Below are positions 23,297 through 32,048 of a stretch of 64,000 nt of DNA, piece after piece. How positions within the stretch are numbered: the stretch's first letter is position 1; every line of letters starts with the position of its first letter. The stretch is from Pedosphaera parvula Ellin514 (lineage in GTDB: Bacteria > Verrucomicrobiota > Verrucomicrobiia > Limisphaerales > Pedosphaeraceae). The position numbers were made by a program, and so were the translations under genes. Under the pieces are notes generated by a model. That model saw only the letters and a list, made by a program, of their open reading frames with translations. It did no database searches and was not told the origin of the DNA. The stretch lies in the NCBI RefSeq assembly GCF_000172555.1, contig NZ_ABOX02000014.1:89563-153562 (forward strand), written 5' to 3'.

Positions 23297-24726
23297 CAGA
23301 CCTTTAGCATTAACGATTTCATTTTATCCGCCCGGCTACTGTCCTCGGGGCCGGGGTTCCAGTTTAGACGGTTTAAGGCGAGTGCGGCGGCGCGCCCGAC
23401 CCATTCGTCATGGTCATCCAAAGCGGAGACGAGTGGGCCCACCACTGCGATATCGGCAATACGCCCCAAAGATTCAGCGGCAGCCTGCCGGAGGTCGCGA
23501 TCCATGTCGCGCAAGGTATCGGTAAGCATGGCGATGGCGAGTTCGCGCTTTTGCTTTTCGGGATCCACCTGGTCGGCGACTTCGATATGCCGTTGTTGCA
23601 TATCGTTGATTTTCGCGAGGGTGTCAGCGGCAGTTTGCGAGACCCAGTAGTCCTTGTGCTTCACCCGGTCTTCGAGTTTCGGAATGACCAGCTTCGCGGT
23701 TTCTGAGATTTCCCACTGGCGATCGATCTGGCGGAGGGCGGCTTTGGCGGCTTGCCGAACGGAACTGTTTTCATCGGTAAGCGCGAGGATGAGCGGGGCC
23801 AATGGCGCGCGGGTCGGGAAGTTGACCAAGCGAGTTGGCGGCGGTCTGACGGACATCGTTATCCTGATCGGACAGGGCGAGACAAAGGAGTTCGGTGACG
23901 CGATCATGACGGATGCGGCCCAAAGCTTCTACGGCGAGTTTGCGGACGTCCCAAGAGGAGTCCTGCAGGAGTTTTTGGGCGATGGGATCAATAATGCGGA
24001 CGTCGCCCATGCGGCCCAGGGCTTCGATGGCGGCGGCGCGGACGTGGTGGTCCCTGTCTTTCAAAAGTGGCAATAGTAAGCCGGCACTGGAGGCCTGGCC
24101 GATTTGACTGAGGCCTTCGATGGCGGCGACGCGGACTTGGGTGTCGTCATCCCTTCAGCGCGGATTCGAGTAATTTGACGGCGGAGGCATCGCCAGTTTT
24201 TCCGAGCGCGTTTGCGATGGAGCGACGACGAGGGGGAGGTTTTATCGAGCAACATCTGGCCGAGGGCTTCGATGGCAACTTTGCCGTACTCGGCGGCGTC
24301 CTCATGTTGCCCCATGGCGACGGAGCGGAGGACGAATTCGGTATCGGATTCGGGTCGCCAGCCGAGCGCATTGAGAGTGGTGGCGGTTTGCCAACGGACA
24401 TTGTGATCGGTGTCCTTGAGCGCAGAGACGAGGGCGGGGATGGTGCGGTTGTCAGCGATCGAGCGCAGGGAGAGGGCGGCTTGGGCGCGAACTTCGGCAT
24501 TGCGATCAAGGAGGAGTGCGGAAGCAAGAACCTGACCGCTGCGTTCGTCACGGAAGGTGGGAAGGGCCTTGGCGGCAGCGAGGCGGACCTGGGAATCTTC
24601 GTCCTTGAGGGCGTCATGAATGGGTTTGAAAGCCTTGGAATTACCAGTGGCAGCGATGGCCTCGACGGTCTGGCGACGCGTTTGAGGATTCCTAGACTTA
24701 AGCCGTTGTAAGTTCCACCAGAGCAT
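23296..24726 (-). pseudogene. HEAT-repeat protein gene interrupted by three +1 frameshifts
   Basis: The minus strand carries one HEAT-repeat gene beginning MLWWNLQRLKSRNPQTRRQT and ending at a TGA that overlaps the response-regulator ATG. Its frame changes three times, each time by one extra base in a homopolymer: a G5 run at 24232-24236, CCC at 24151-24153 and GGGG at 23795-23798 (plus-strand bases). Removing one base from each run gives continuous repeats: SPRRRSIANALGKTGDA, ESALKDDDTQVRVAAIEG, and DPRAIGPLILALTDENS. The restored product is about 475 residues with 8-10 HEAT repeats, probably a protein-interaction scaffold for the downstream regulator. The cause is either decay or sequencing error. 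Confidence 0.85.
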
Positions 24727-25272
24727 TCAATTTTCGAGATGCCAAATTAATTGACAGGTGCTTGACCATAATTCACCCAACCAAGCGGAGAATGGTAGTC
24801 GACCAGTCTGGAATAATAGCTGCTTTTCAGTTATAATGCTTTGTTTCAAAATAACTTACATAATCAAACTTTTCCGTTTTCTACAGATTCGAGAGGCCAG
24901 TTCCCGGACTGTTACAAGCTGTTAAGCAACTCATATGCCCTACACCGAATGCCAAAAATTAATTTCCGAAATGGGAAAAAGAACCGGAATTAGGCACTTC
25001 GTGTGTCCTTGTATCTTTGATCGGCGTGATAGAATCACGGACCCATCCAAAGCCAGTGGTGTTTTCGACTGATGGAATCAACGAGACAGTTCAGCGCACG
25101 GCAAGTTGAAGTAGCTGTGACAGAATGGCGACACAATGGCGGAAGCTGAGAACTTTACTGTCCACTGATCGAGTTGGCTGGCTGGCAAACTTGACACCGG
25201 AAATAGCGCGGGGTAGTCGTAGAATGGGATTGTTGATTAATTCAAATCAACTGAACAAAAGGAGAAGATATT
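24727..25272. other. Divergent intergenic region, no supported gene
   Basis: This separates the HEAT operon (minus) from the DUF1269 gene (plus). It is AT-richer than its flanks. A TTGACA hexamer at 25191 is present without a convincing -10 at 17 bases. No RNA gene or repeat was recognised. Confidence 0.45.
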
Positions 25273-25806
25273 ATGGCCCTCGATACATTCGTTCTACTTG
25301 CCAACCAGTACGATAGTGAAGCAGACGCGCTCGCCGACTTTGAAGCCGTCCGCAAGCTCTACACAGACCTCGGGATCATCGACACCTATGATGCGGCAGT
25401 GCTCTGCCACAGCGCCGATGGGAAGGTCAACATCATCAAACGGGTGGAGGAGCCGACCCGTCATGGTGGGGCAATCGGATTAGTCGTCGGTCTGGCGGTT
25501 GGGGCTGCTGTTGCTCTGTTTCCGCCGCTCGGTGTGGGCTTGGGCGCCGGACTGCTCGGAGGTGGTGCTTTCGGAGCTGGAGCCGGTGCAATCGTTGGGC
25601 ACGTGGCCGGAGGTATGAGGCGGTCTGATCTGAAGGAGTTGGGTGAATTCCTCGATAAGGGCAAGTGCGCCCTCCTTGTGGCGGCGGCTACGGACATGGA
25701 GGCAAAGGTGGATGCGGCCATCACGCGGACGAAGAAGCGGGCCAAGGCCAGACTGCAGACCGACACCGACGCGCTTAAGAGAGAGATCGACGCCATTCAC
25801 GCGTAG
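25273..25806 (+). CDS. DUF1269-family membrane protein
   Basis: AGGAG lies seven to eight bases before the ATG. The 177-residue product has an N-terminal alpha-beta domain (LDTFVLLANQYDSEADALAD, AVLCHSADGKVNIIKR) and a Gly/Ala-rich membrane hairpin (GLVVGLAVGAAVALFPPLGV, then GAGLLGGGAFGAGAGAIVGH). A C-terminal domain (GEFLDKGKCALLVAAATDME) follows. This is the DUF1269/'DUF1269-like' layout of small membrane-associated proteins often found with stress genes. Function is unknown. It stands alone, convergent with rpsA. Confidence 0.8.
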   Translation: MALDTFVLLANQYDSEADALADFEAVRKLYTDLGIIDTYDAAVLCHSADGKVNIIKRVEEPTRHGGAIGLVVGLAVGAAVALFPPLGVGLGAGLLGGGAFGAGAGAIVGHVAGGMRRSDLKELGEFLDKGKCALLVAAATDMEAKVDAAITRTKKRAKARLQTDTDALKREIDAIHA

Positions 25807-25847
25807 ATGGCAAGGAAGACGCTTAAAGCAGTGAAGAAAGCTTTTCC

Positions 25848-25886
25848 AAAAAAGCAAACAGGCGGATCGTTTCCGATCCGCCTGTT
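25848..25886 (-). terminator. Intrinsic terminator of rpsA
   Basis: A perfect 13-bp stem (AACAGGCGGATCG with CGATCCGCCTGTT) around a four-base TTTC loop lies at 25857-25886. Read on the minus strand, it is followed by GC and six T residues (25853-25848). This fits rho-independent termination of rpsA transcripts. Confidence 0.85.
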
Positions 25887-25914
25887 GTGAATCTGGCTTT
25901 AAACCTTGAGGAGG

Positions 25915-27576
25915 TTAGTCCTTGGCTTCGTCGGCAGCATCGAAAGCGTGCTGCAGGGCCACGAGGTCTTCGCCCGGCTTGAGCGAATCGAGCATGGCCT
26001 GCTCGGCCTTGAGCTGTTCAGGAGAGTAGCTGGCGGCCTTGATCGAGAGACCGATACGACGATCGGACTTGTCGATCTTGATCACGCGGGCAGTAACTTC
26101 CTGGCCAACCTTGAGCACGTTCTTGATCTTGTCGACGCGCTCTTCGCTGACTTGGGAGATGTGGACGAGGCCATCGATCTCATGCTGGAGACCAACGAAA
26201 GCACCGAAGCTGGCGAGCTTGGTGACCTGGCCGGTGACGAGGTCACCGACTTTGTAGAATTGATCGATATTGCTCCAGGGATCGACAGCGAGTTGCTTGA
26301 CGCCAACTGCAATGCGCTGATTGGCCTTGTCGATTTCGAGCACAACGGCTTCGACTTCGTCGCCCTTCTTGAGGACTTCGGAAGGATGATTGATCTTGCG
26401 GGTCCACGAGATATCCGAGACGTGGATCATACCATCGAGACCTTCTTCCAACTCGATGAAAGCACCGTAGCTGGTGAGGTTGCGAATCTTGCCCTTGACG
26501 CGGGTGCCAGGAGGATACTTGTCCATGGCTTTGTCCCAAGGATTGGTTTCGAGCTGACGAACGCCGAGGGAGATCTTCTGCTCTTCCCGATTGATACCGA
26601 GCACGACGGCTTCGATTTCCTGGTCGGCCTTGAGGACGTCCGCAGGCTTGGCGATGCGCTTGGTCCAGGAGAGTTCGGTGACGTGGACGAGACCTTCGAC
26701 ACCGGGTTCGAGTTCCACGAACGCACCGTAAGGCACGAGGTTGACCACCTTGCCCTTGACCTTGGCGCCGATGGGGTACTTGGCTTCGATATTGTCCCAG
26801 GGATTGGCGAGCTTCTGCTTGAGGCCGAGGCTGACGCGTTCCTTTTCCTTGTTGATGTCGAGGACGACGACATCGATATCCTGGCCGACCTTGAGGATGT
26901 CGGAAGGATGGGCGATGCGGCCCCAGCTCATATCGGTGATATGGAGCAAGCCATCGATGCCATTGAGGTCGATGAACGCACCGAAATCGGTGATGTTCTT
27001 GACCGTGCCCTTGCGGATATCGCCAGGGGTCATTTCGGACAGGAGCTTCGAGCGGCGGTCATTGCGTTCCTGCTCGATCAGTTCGCGGCGGGAAAGAACA
27101 ATGTTTTGCCGTTCCTGGTTGATCTTGACGACCTTGAACTCATAAGAATTGCCAACGTAGCTGGCGAGGTTCTTGGTCGTGGTGATATCAATCTGGGAAG
27201 CGGGCAGGAAGGCTTCGACACCGATGTTGACCAGCAGGCCGCCTTTGACGACAGCTTTGACTTTGCCGGTGATGGTGCCGCCTTCGTTGCAGATGGTGAG
27301 AATTTTGTCCCAGTTCTGCTTGAATTCAGCTTTTTCCTTGGAGAGGACGACCATGCCGTCCTTGTCTTCGAGCTTTTCGATCAAGACATCAATTTCATCG
27401 CCGATCTTGACGGTTTTGATGTCATCAAATTCGTTGGCGGTGATGACGCCTTCACTTTTGTAGCCGATGTCCACCATGACTTCTTTTGGGCGGACTTCGA
27501 TGACGGTACCTTTAACAATTTCGCCAGCAGCAAAGCGCATTGTGCTTTGCTTCATGGCTTCTTCCATTGTGAGCAT
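25915..27576 (-). CDS. rpsA: Ribosomal protein S1
   Basis: Start chosen at 27576 (MLTMEEAMKQSTMRFAAGEI); a longer frame starts at 27642 but its first residues look like untranslated leader. No Shine-Dalgarno site precedes it, which is usual for rpsA. The ~553-residue product has six S1/OB-fold repeats. Later ones share KGKVVNLVPYGAFVELEPGV, GLVHVTELSWTKRI, and MIHVSDISWTRKINHPSEVL. S1 binds mRNA on the 30S subunit and promotes initiation of mRNAs with weak sites, which fits the weak sites across this window. The long leader (27577-27760) may be autoregulatory. Confidence 0.96.
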   Translation of the reverse strand: MLTMEEAMKQSTMRFAAGEIVKGTVIEVRPKEVMVDIGYKSEGVITANEFDDIKTVKIGDEIDVLIEKLEDKDGMVVLSKEKAEFKQNWDKILTICNEGGTITGKVKAVVKGGLLVNIGVEAFLPASQIDITTTKNLASYVGNSYEFKVVKINQERQNIVLSRRELIEQERNDRRSKLLSEMTPGDIRKGTVKNITDFGAFIDLNGIDGLLHITDMSWGRIAHPSDILKVGQDIDVVVLDINKEKERVSLGLKQKLANPWDNIEAKYPIGAKVKGKVVNLVPYGAFVELEPGVEGLVHVTELSWTKRIAKPADVLKADQEIEAVVLGINREEQKISLGVRQLETNPWDKAMDKYPPGTRVKGKIRNLTSYGAFIELEEGLDGMIHVSDISWTRKINHPSEVLKKGDEVEAVVLEIDKANQRIAVGVKQLAVDPWSNIDQFYKVGDLVTGQVTKLASFGAFVGLQHEIDGLVHISQVSEERVDKIKNVLKVGQEVTARVIKIDKSDRRIGLSIKAASYSPEQLKAEQAMLDSLKPGEDLVALQHAFDAADEAKD

Positions 27577-27757
27577 AACTATACTGTGATAACAACTGCA
27601 GGGAGACTTGTTCAGCGTGCAAGACGCTTTCGAAGGCTCCATTGCCTAACTGACCAGACGTTGCAGGGCAACGGAGGTTGAGGGTTAGGTTATTCGTTAA
27701 CTTTTCTTTTCTCAGCCTATCGCGAACAGCCGCACACGCGGTGTTCAGGCAGGGTGT

Positions 27758-27785
27758 ACACTAATCCCCCGCCCAACGGATGCAA
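27758..27785 (-). promoter_or_regulatory. Possible rpsA promoter
   Basis: On the minus strand, TTGCAT (27785-27780) and TAGTGT (27763-27758) are separated by 16 bases, leaving a leader of about 175 bases before the chosen rpsA start. The -10 is a weak match, so this is tentative. Confidence 0.3.
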
Positions 27786-27871
27786 GCGAAATTTGGGGGT
27801 TGAACGGTCTAGGCCTTTGCTCCGCAGAGCCTCAAGGACATGCTCTTGGGGCTGAAAATCGCTGTCAGGCG

Positions 27872-28498
27872 TCACTTGCGCAATGCCACGGTAATAACGG
27901 TGCTGTTGTCCAAGCCAAAGGTGTATGCGCGCCCATCAATCGGGGCTTGAAAGACTTTTGCCTCCCCCGAACCATTGTCCCCGTCGACCTTTACAGCGAG
28001 GCTGGCATTGCCATCAGGCAAAAGAGTCGGCGTGATGGTGCAAGCCCGGCCATCGGCTAACGTGCGACTGGTCGGCTTGACGTTCGAAACAACAATAACC
28101 CCTAAATCGCTCCTTTTTGGGACACCCGCCGTGTGCTTGGAATAACCAGTGAATGCCACGGTAATGATGGTGCCTTTGTCGAGACCGTAAGTGCAAGCTC
28201 CCTGGTCCGCTGGCGCTTCAAAATCCAGTTTCGTTTGTGTCTTGATCGAACCATTGGTCCCGTCAATGGTTGTATTCAGGTGGACATTGCCATTTGGCAA
28301 AAGAGTCGGCGTAATGGTGCAAGCCCGGCCATCGGCCAAGGTGTGACTGGTCGGCTTGCCGCTCGAAACATCAATAACTCCCAAATCATTGCTTTTTGGG
28401 AAACCGGCTGCCTGTGTGGCTGTCTGTGTGTGCCTGGAACAACCAGCGAACGCCAATGTGAATGATGCAAGAACAATTAAGGGTGTGCGAATCTTCAT
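27872..28498 (-). CDS. Lipoprotein with a tandemly duplicated ~90-residue domain
   Basis: The 208-residue precursor has a lipobox (FTLAFAGCSRH). Two copies of one domain follow, residues ~33-115 and ~125-207. Shared landmarks are SDLGVI, KPTS.TLADGRACTITPTLL, and GLDxxTxITVA. The copies remain highly similar at DNA level (GGCATCGGCCAAGG/TAACGTG-type blocks), which suggests recent duplication. The linker KHTAGVPKRSD resembles the segment after the lipobox Cys (RHTQTATQAAGFPKSND), so the unit duplicated from just after the signal peptide. No known family is recognised, and no start site is strong. Confidence 0.7.
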   Translation of the reverse strand: MKIRTPLIVLASFTLAFAGCSRHTQTATQAAGFPKSNDLGVIDVSSGKPTSHTLADGRACTITPTLLPNGNVHLNTTIDGTNGSIKTQTKLDFEAPADQGACTYGLDKGTIITVAFTGYSKHTAGVPKRSDLGVIVVSNVKPTSRTLADGRACTITPTLLPDGNASLAVKVDGDNGSGEAKVFQAPIDGRAYTFGLDNSTVITVALRK

Positions 28499-28993
28499 AT
28501 TCCAGACTTAAACAATCATCTCACGAAAAAGTTGCGTGTCCTGACGCCTAAACAGCTCATCTTCGCGACGACCGCAGTTTTCAATGAGGGTGTAAAGAAT
28601 AGCTCCGCGAAACGGGCCTCAATGAGCATTTTAGCAGGTGCGCTGTTGGGGGGAGGCAATAACTTGTCTGGGTTTTTGCTCCGGGGCAGAAAGGCTGCTC
28701 TGCTCATGGCGAAATCAAAACCCAATTGCCTCAAACAAAAGAGAAAAATGTAAATAACCTGCCGTGACCCCTTTTCGGCCAAGGAGATCAAAAACCGCAT
28801 TCACCCAAAATTAATGAGCCCATGGCAGCGGAGACCCGCGCGTCACTACCGGCTTTTAAAATAAATGAAAATTTTTGAAAGATTCCTCCATCTCAGTCCG
28901 TATATATAGAAGAGACTCCTTGGGCGGGAACTTGAATTCCCTCCACGGGGCGGCTCCATAATACTTAATCTGATCTGATCTGATAAAAGTCGT
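28499..28993. other. Divergent intergenic region, no supported gene
   Basis: Both strands contain open frames of 70-95 codons, but none has a ribosome-binding site or family resemblance. A short tandem repeat, (ATCTG)3AT at 28968-28984, lies just before the AraC-type gene. The AT-rich block at 28850-28970 probably holds its promoter. Confidence 0.45.
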
Positions 28994-29359
28994 ATGGCCA
29001 CTACAGATTTGTTCAATCTTCTATTCTGGCTCGAAATCGCCAGGGAAACCACCTACAACGCCGCCCGGATTGCCAGGAAATTAAAAATCTCCCCCCGCCA
29101 GCTACAGCGCTACACCCAAAAACTTTTCCGATGCAGCCCGCAACATTGGCTGCATGAAAGACGCCTGATCGATGCCATGCACCAGCTTGAGGAGAACCAT
29201 TGCGTTAAAAGTGTCGCCTTCCAGCTCGGCTTCAAGCAAGCCTGCCACTTTTCACGCGAATTCAAACGCCGTCACGGCATTACCCCCACTGAATATCTCC
29301 AGATAATCAACTGCCGCGCTTCTCGGAACACTCAAAATCACAACACTGACCTCTCGTGA
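28994..29359 (+). CDS. AraC-type transcriptional regulator, DNA-binding domain only
   Basis: The 121-residue protein is essentially one AraC/XylS HTH domain. The first HTH is NAARIARKLKISPRQLQRYT and the second is VKSVAFQLGFKQACHFSREF, followed by the family signature RRHGITPTEYLQ. There is no N-terminal ligand domain (only ~20 residues), so control must be through abundance or a partner. It lies just upstream of a 20-bp direct repeat and the secreted-protein/Rhs genes on the same strand. A regulatory link is inferred. Confidence 0.88.
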   Translation: MATTDLFNLLFWLEIARETTYNAARIARKLKISPRQLQRYTQKLFRCSPQHWLHERRLIDAMHQLEENHCVKSVAFQLGFKQACHFSREFKRRHGITPTEYLQIINCRASRNTQNHNTDLS

Positions 29360-29473
29360 AAGCCCCTGATTTTTTTGTAAAATCTGCCGCTCGCCACCAA
29401 ATTTTTAATCGGCCCCTCATTCATTTGATTGAAAGTTCAAAAATTAGAATCCAAAACAGCCCTCCATCCTCCA

Positions 29474-29512
29474 AAATGTCCGTACCAGATACGAAATGTC
29501 CGTACCAGATAC
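29474..29512 (+). promoter_or_regulatory. Direct-repeat operator candidate
   Basis: Two identical 19-bp copies of AAATGTCCGTACCAGATAC begin at 29474 and 29494. The 20-bp spacing puts them on the same face of the helix, as for AraC-family binding sites. The pair is 105 bases before the chosen start of the secreted-protein gene. Confidence 0.55.
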
Positions 29513-29617
29513 TTCAATTCCCTTGTTGCCCCTGCTGACTACATCCATCATTGCGAGAGATAAAAATGTATGAAAGCCGGCGCTCAAACCAGTTTACGCC
29601 CATTTCCAGGAGTCACT

Positions 29618-32035
29618 ATGATCTCAAAACTAAAACTATTGCCCTGCGCAACCCTCCTCCTCCTCGGCCTCCCTGCTTACGCTGCCGTCACCCCACAGTC
29701 GTCCGCGCCGATCGCTTCCATGACTGAATTCCAGAGGACCAATACGCTAGTTGGCTCGTCTTCATTGCAACAAGCAGCCCTGGCCCAGCCTGCGGTGGTC
29801 GATGCTTCGAGCGGCCAGCCTGCTAAGGAACGCAAGATCAAAATAGAAGGCAACGGCGCAGCGGCAGATTTTGGACCGCATCATGTTGGTTTTGCCTCCA
29901 GCCTCAATACTCCCTGGGCCGTGGACATGGTCATGGCCGATGGCCAGCGCCTCCGCAGCCATATTCTGGGCCTGGCTTATTATGATCCGACCACCGGCCA
30001 GAGCGTCCTCCTTGCCAACCTGAAGGACTGCCAGGGCGAACTCCTCCCGCCCAACCAGATCATCTACCGCAACGCCTTTGACGGAGCCTCCGCCGACGTC
30101 GTTTACACCTATACGGAAACCTCAATGGAGCAGGATATTGTGATAAGAAAACAATTACCTGCACCAAGCAAATACTCACTGAACGCAGCTACCACTCGCC
30201 TGGCCGTATTGACCGAGTTTTTGAATCCCCCCGTTCCCCGCAAACTCCCATCAACCGTGGACCTGCGGGCCCTGAATCAAGCCGCCAATATTCAAGGAGA
30301 GGACACCCTGGGGGATGAATCGATTCTATTTAACACCATGCGCATCGGCCTGGGCAAGGCCTTCACTCTGGGCGACTCCTCCGCCCAGATACCGGTTGGC
30401 AAAAGCTGGCAGAAGTTGGAAGGCCGTGATTTCCTTGTCGAATCCACCCCCTATGCCTTGCTCAAACCACAACTGGACAACCTCCCGCCCGAGACGGCCA
30501 GCCTGACCCCGCGCCAGCACAAGACACTCAAGCAGGCCCTTTTGCAAGCCTCAGTACCAGCCAAGGATTCCACTCGATCGGCCAAACCATTTCTCCTGGC
30601 CCAGGGTCCGCTGCAGAAACCGGGCGTGGTGCTCGACTACTTGATTGTCAGTGCGCCACTCCTGAATATCAACTTTGGTGGCGCCACCACCAACAAGATC
30701 GGTTTTGCCGCCGTAGGTCAAACTACGAACGATTACTGGAACGGCTATAACTTTCCCGGCATCACCCCCGCTGCGATTACGAACCTGAAATGGTCCGACA
30801 CCAATAATTCCGGGGCAGGTGTCACGGTTGTGAATGGCGCTGGTCAATGGGGAAACGGGGTCGCCGACGGCATGTATGGCCCCTACATCTACTCCCAGGC
30901 CCAGCCCGGCAGCATCACCGTCACGCTGACCAATGTGCCCAGTGGCACCTACGACTTCTATGTCTATGGCCACAGTCCTACGGATGCCGACAACGGCACC
31001 TTCACGCTCACCAGCGGCACGACCAACTACGGCACCAACGGCACCACCATTTATGCGGGCTGGAACTCGACCAACTGGGAGGAAGGCCAGCAATACGTCA
31101 CCTTCCGCAGCGTTTCCGTCGTCAGCACCCAGTCGGTCGTCCTGACGGTGCTGCCGGATCATGCCGGTTACCCCATCCTCTGCGGTCTGCAGATGGTGCT
31201 TTCCAGCGCCATCACCAACTCGACTCCGCCCATCGCCAGCCTGATCGACATCAATTTTGGCACCAATACCGCCGCCAAGGTCGGCAAGGCGGCCGTGGGC
31301 CTCACCACCAGCGACGTCTGGAATGGCTACAATGTTCCCGGTTCCTCAGCCCTCAATTCCGTTGCCAATCTGAAATGGTCCGATGGCTACACCTCTGCCG
31401 TGGGCTTGACCGTGACCAATGCGCCGGGCGTTTCCAACAACCTCGTGGCCGATGGCATGTATGGCCCCTACATCTATGCCAAGAGCGCGGGCAACATCCT
31501 TGTAACCCTCACCAATCTGGCCAATGGCACCTACGACTTCTACGTTTATGGCCATAGCGGCACCAACCTAGACAATGGCGTTTATCAGCTCACCTGTGGC
31601 ACCAACAGCTACGTGACCAAGGGCACCACCATCTGGGGAGCCGGATGGAAAACCACCGTTTGGGAGGAAAGCCAGCAATATGTTGTGTTCCGTGCCGTGT
31701 CGGTCATGACCAACCAGCCCGTGGTTTTCACGGTGCAGCCGGATGCCTCGGGTTATGCCCTTATCAGTGGACTCCAGGTTGTGCTTCCGATGTCATCGAC
31801 CATTACCGATAGCGATGGCGACGGCATTCCGGATTGGTGGGAAATTCAATACGGACTGAATCCCCATGATCCCAGCGATGCTTCAGCCGACCCAGACGGT
31901 GATGGTTGGACCAATTTGCAGGAATACCAAACGGCACCAATCCTCACGATCCCAATGATCTTGGCCTTCACGTCATCATCACCAATCCCAGGAACAACTC
32001 CATCCTGCCTTAATCAACAATTTTTAACCCCATAA
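29618..32035 (+). CDS. Secreted protein with two repeated beta domains and a calcium-type C-terminal motif
   Basis: Start chosen at 29618: AGGAG lies five bases upstream and MISKLKLLPCATLLLLGLPAYA is a clear signal peptide (an in-frame ATG at 29570 lacks this). Residues ~50-290 are a unique N-terminal domain. Two tandem ~180-residue domains follow, each with INFGxxTxxKxGxAAVGxTTxDxWNGYN, VADGMYGPYIY, and TNxxxGTYDFYVYGHS. A thrombospondin-3-like motif (DSDGDGIPDWWEIQYGLNPH, DPDGDGWTNLQEYQ) is near the end. After QEYQ the frame slips: adding one A at 29 bases' homopolymer 31929-31931 restores NGTNPHDPNDLGLHVIITNP and a stop at 32011-32013. It precedes the Rhs gene and is probably a surface partner of it. 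Confidence 0.8.
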   Translation: MISKLKLLPCATLLLLGLPAYAAVTPQSSAPIASMTEFQRTNTLVGSSSLQQAALAQPAVVDASSGQPAKERKIKIEGNGAAADFGPHHVGFASSLNTPWAVDMVMADGQRLRSHILGLAYYDPTTGQSVLLANLKDCQGELLPPNQIIYRNAFDGASADVVYTYTETSMEQDIVIRKQLPAPSKYSLNAATTRLAVLTEFLNPPVPRKLPSTVDLRALNQAANIQGEDTLGDESILFNTMRIGLGKAFTLGDSSAQIPVGKSWQKLEGRDFLVESTPYALLKPQLDNLPPETASLTPRQHKTLKQALLQASVPAKDSTRSAKPFLLAQGPLQKPGVVLDYLIVSAPLLNINFGGATTNKIGFAAVGQTTNDYWNGYNFPGITPAAITNLKWSDTNNSGAGVTVVNGAGQWGNGVADGMYGPYIYSQAQPGSITVTLTNVPSGTYDFYVYGHSPTDADNGTFTLTSGTTNYGTNGTTIYAGWNSTNWEEGQQYVTFRSVSVVSTQSVVLTVLPDHAGYPILCGLQMVLSSAITNSTPPIASLIDINFGTNTAAKVGKAAVGLTTSDVWNGYNVPGSSALNSVANLKWSDGYTSAVGLTVTNAPGVSNNLVADGMYGPYIYAKSAGNILVTLTNLANGTYDFYVYGHSGTNLDNGVYQLTCGTNSYVTKGTTIWGAGWKTTVWEESQQYVVFRAVSVMTNQPVVFTVQPDASGYALISGLQVVLPMSSTITDSDGDGIPDWWEIQYGLNPHDPSDASADPDGDGWTNLQEYQTAPILTIPMILAFTSSSPIPGTTPSCLNQQFLTP

Positions 32036-32048
32036 TTTTTCCAAACCT

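Noticed and set aside
25906..27681. A 591-codon open frame antisense to rpsA
   Set aside because: It is a mirror of rpsA codon bias: acidic and hydrophobic residues without domains, no ribosome-binding site.
28516..28800. Overlapping open frames on both strands between the lipoprotein and AraC-type genes
   Set aside because: Neither has a ribosome-binding site, a signal or a family match.
28968..28984. (ATCTG)3 tandem repeat as a phase-variation switch of the AraC-type gene
   Set aside because: Three units are too few, and the repeat lies before the start codon rather than in the frame; no promoter spacing effect could be shown.
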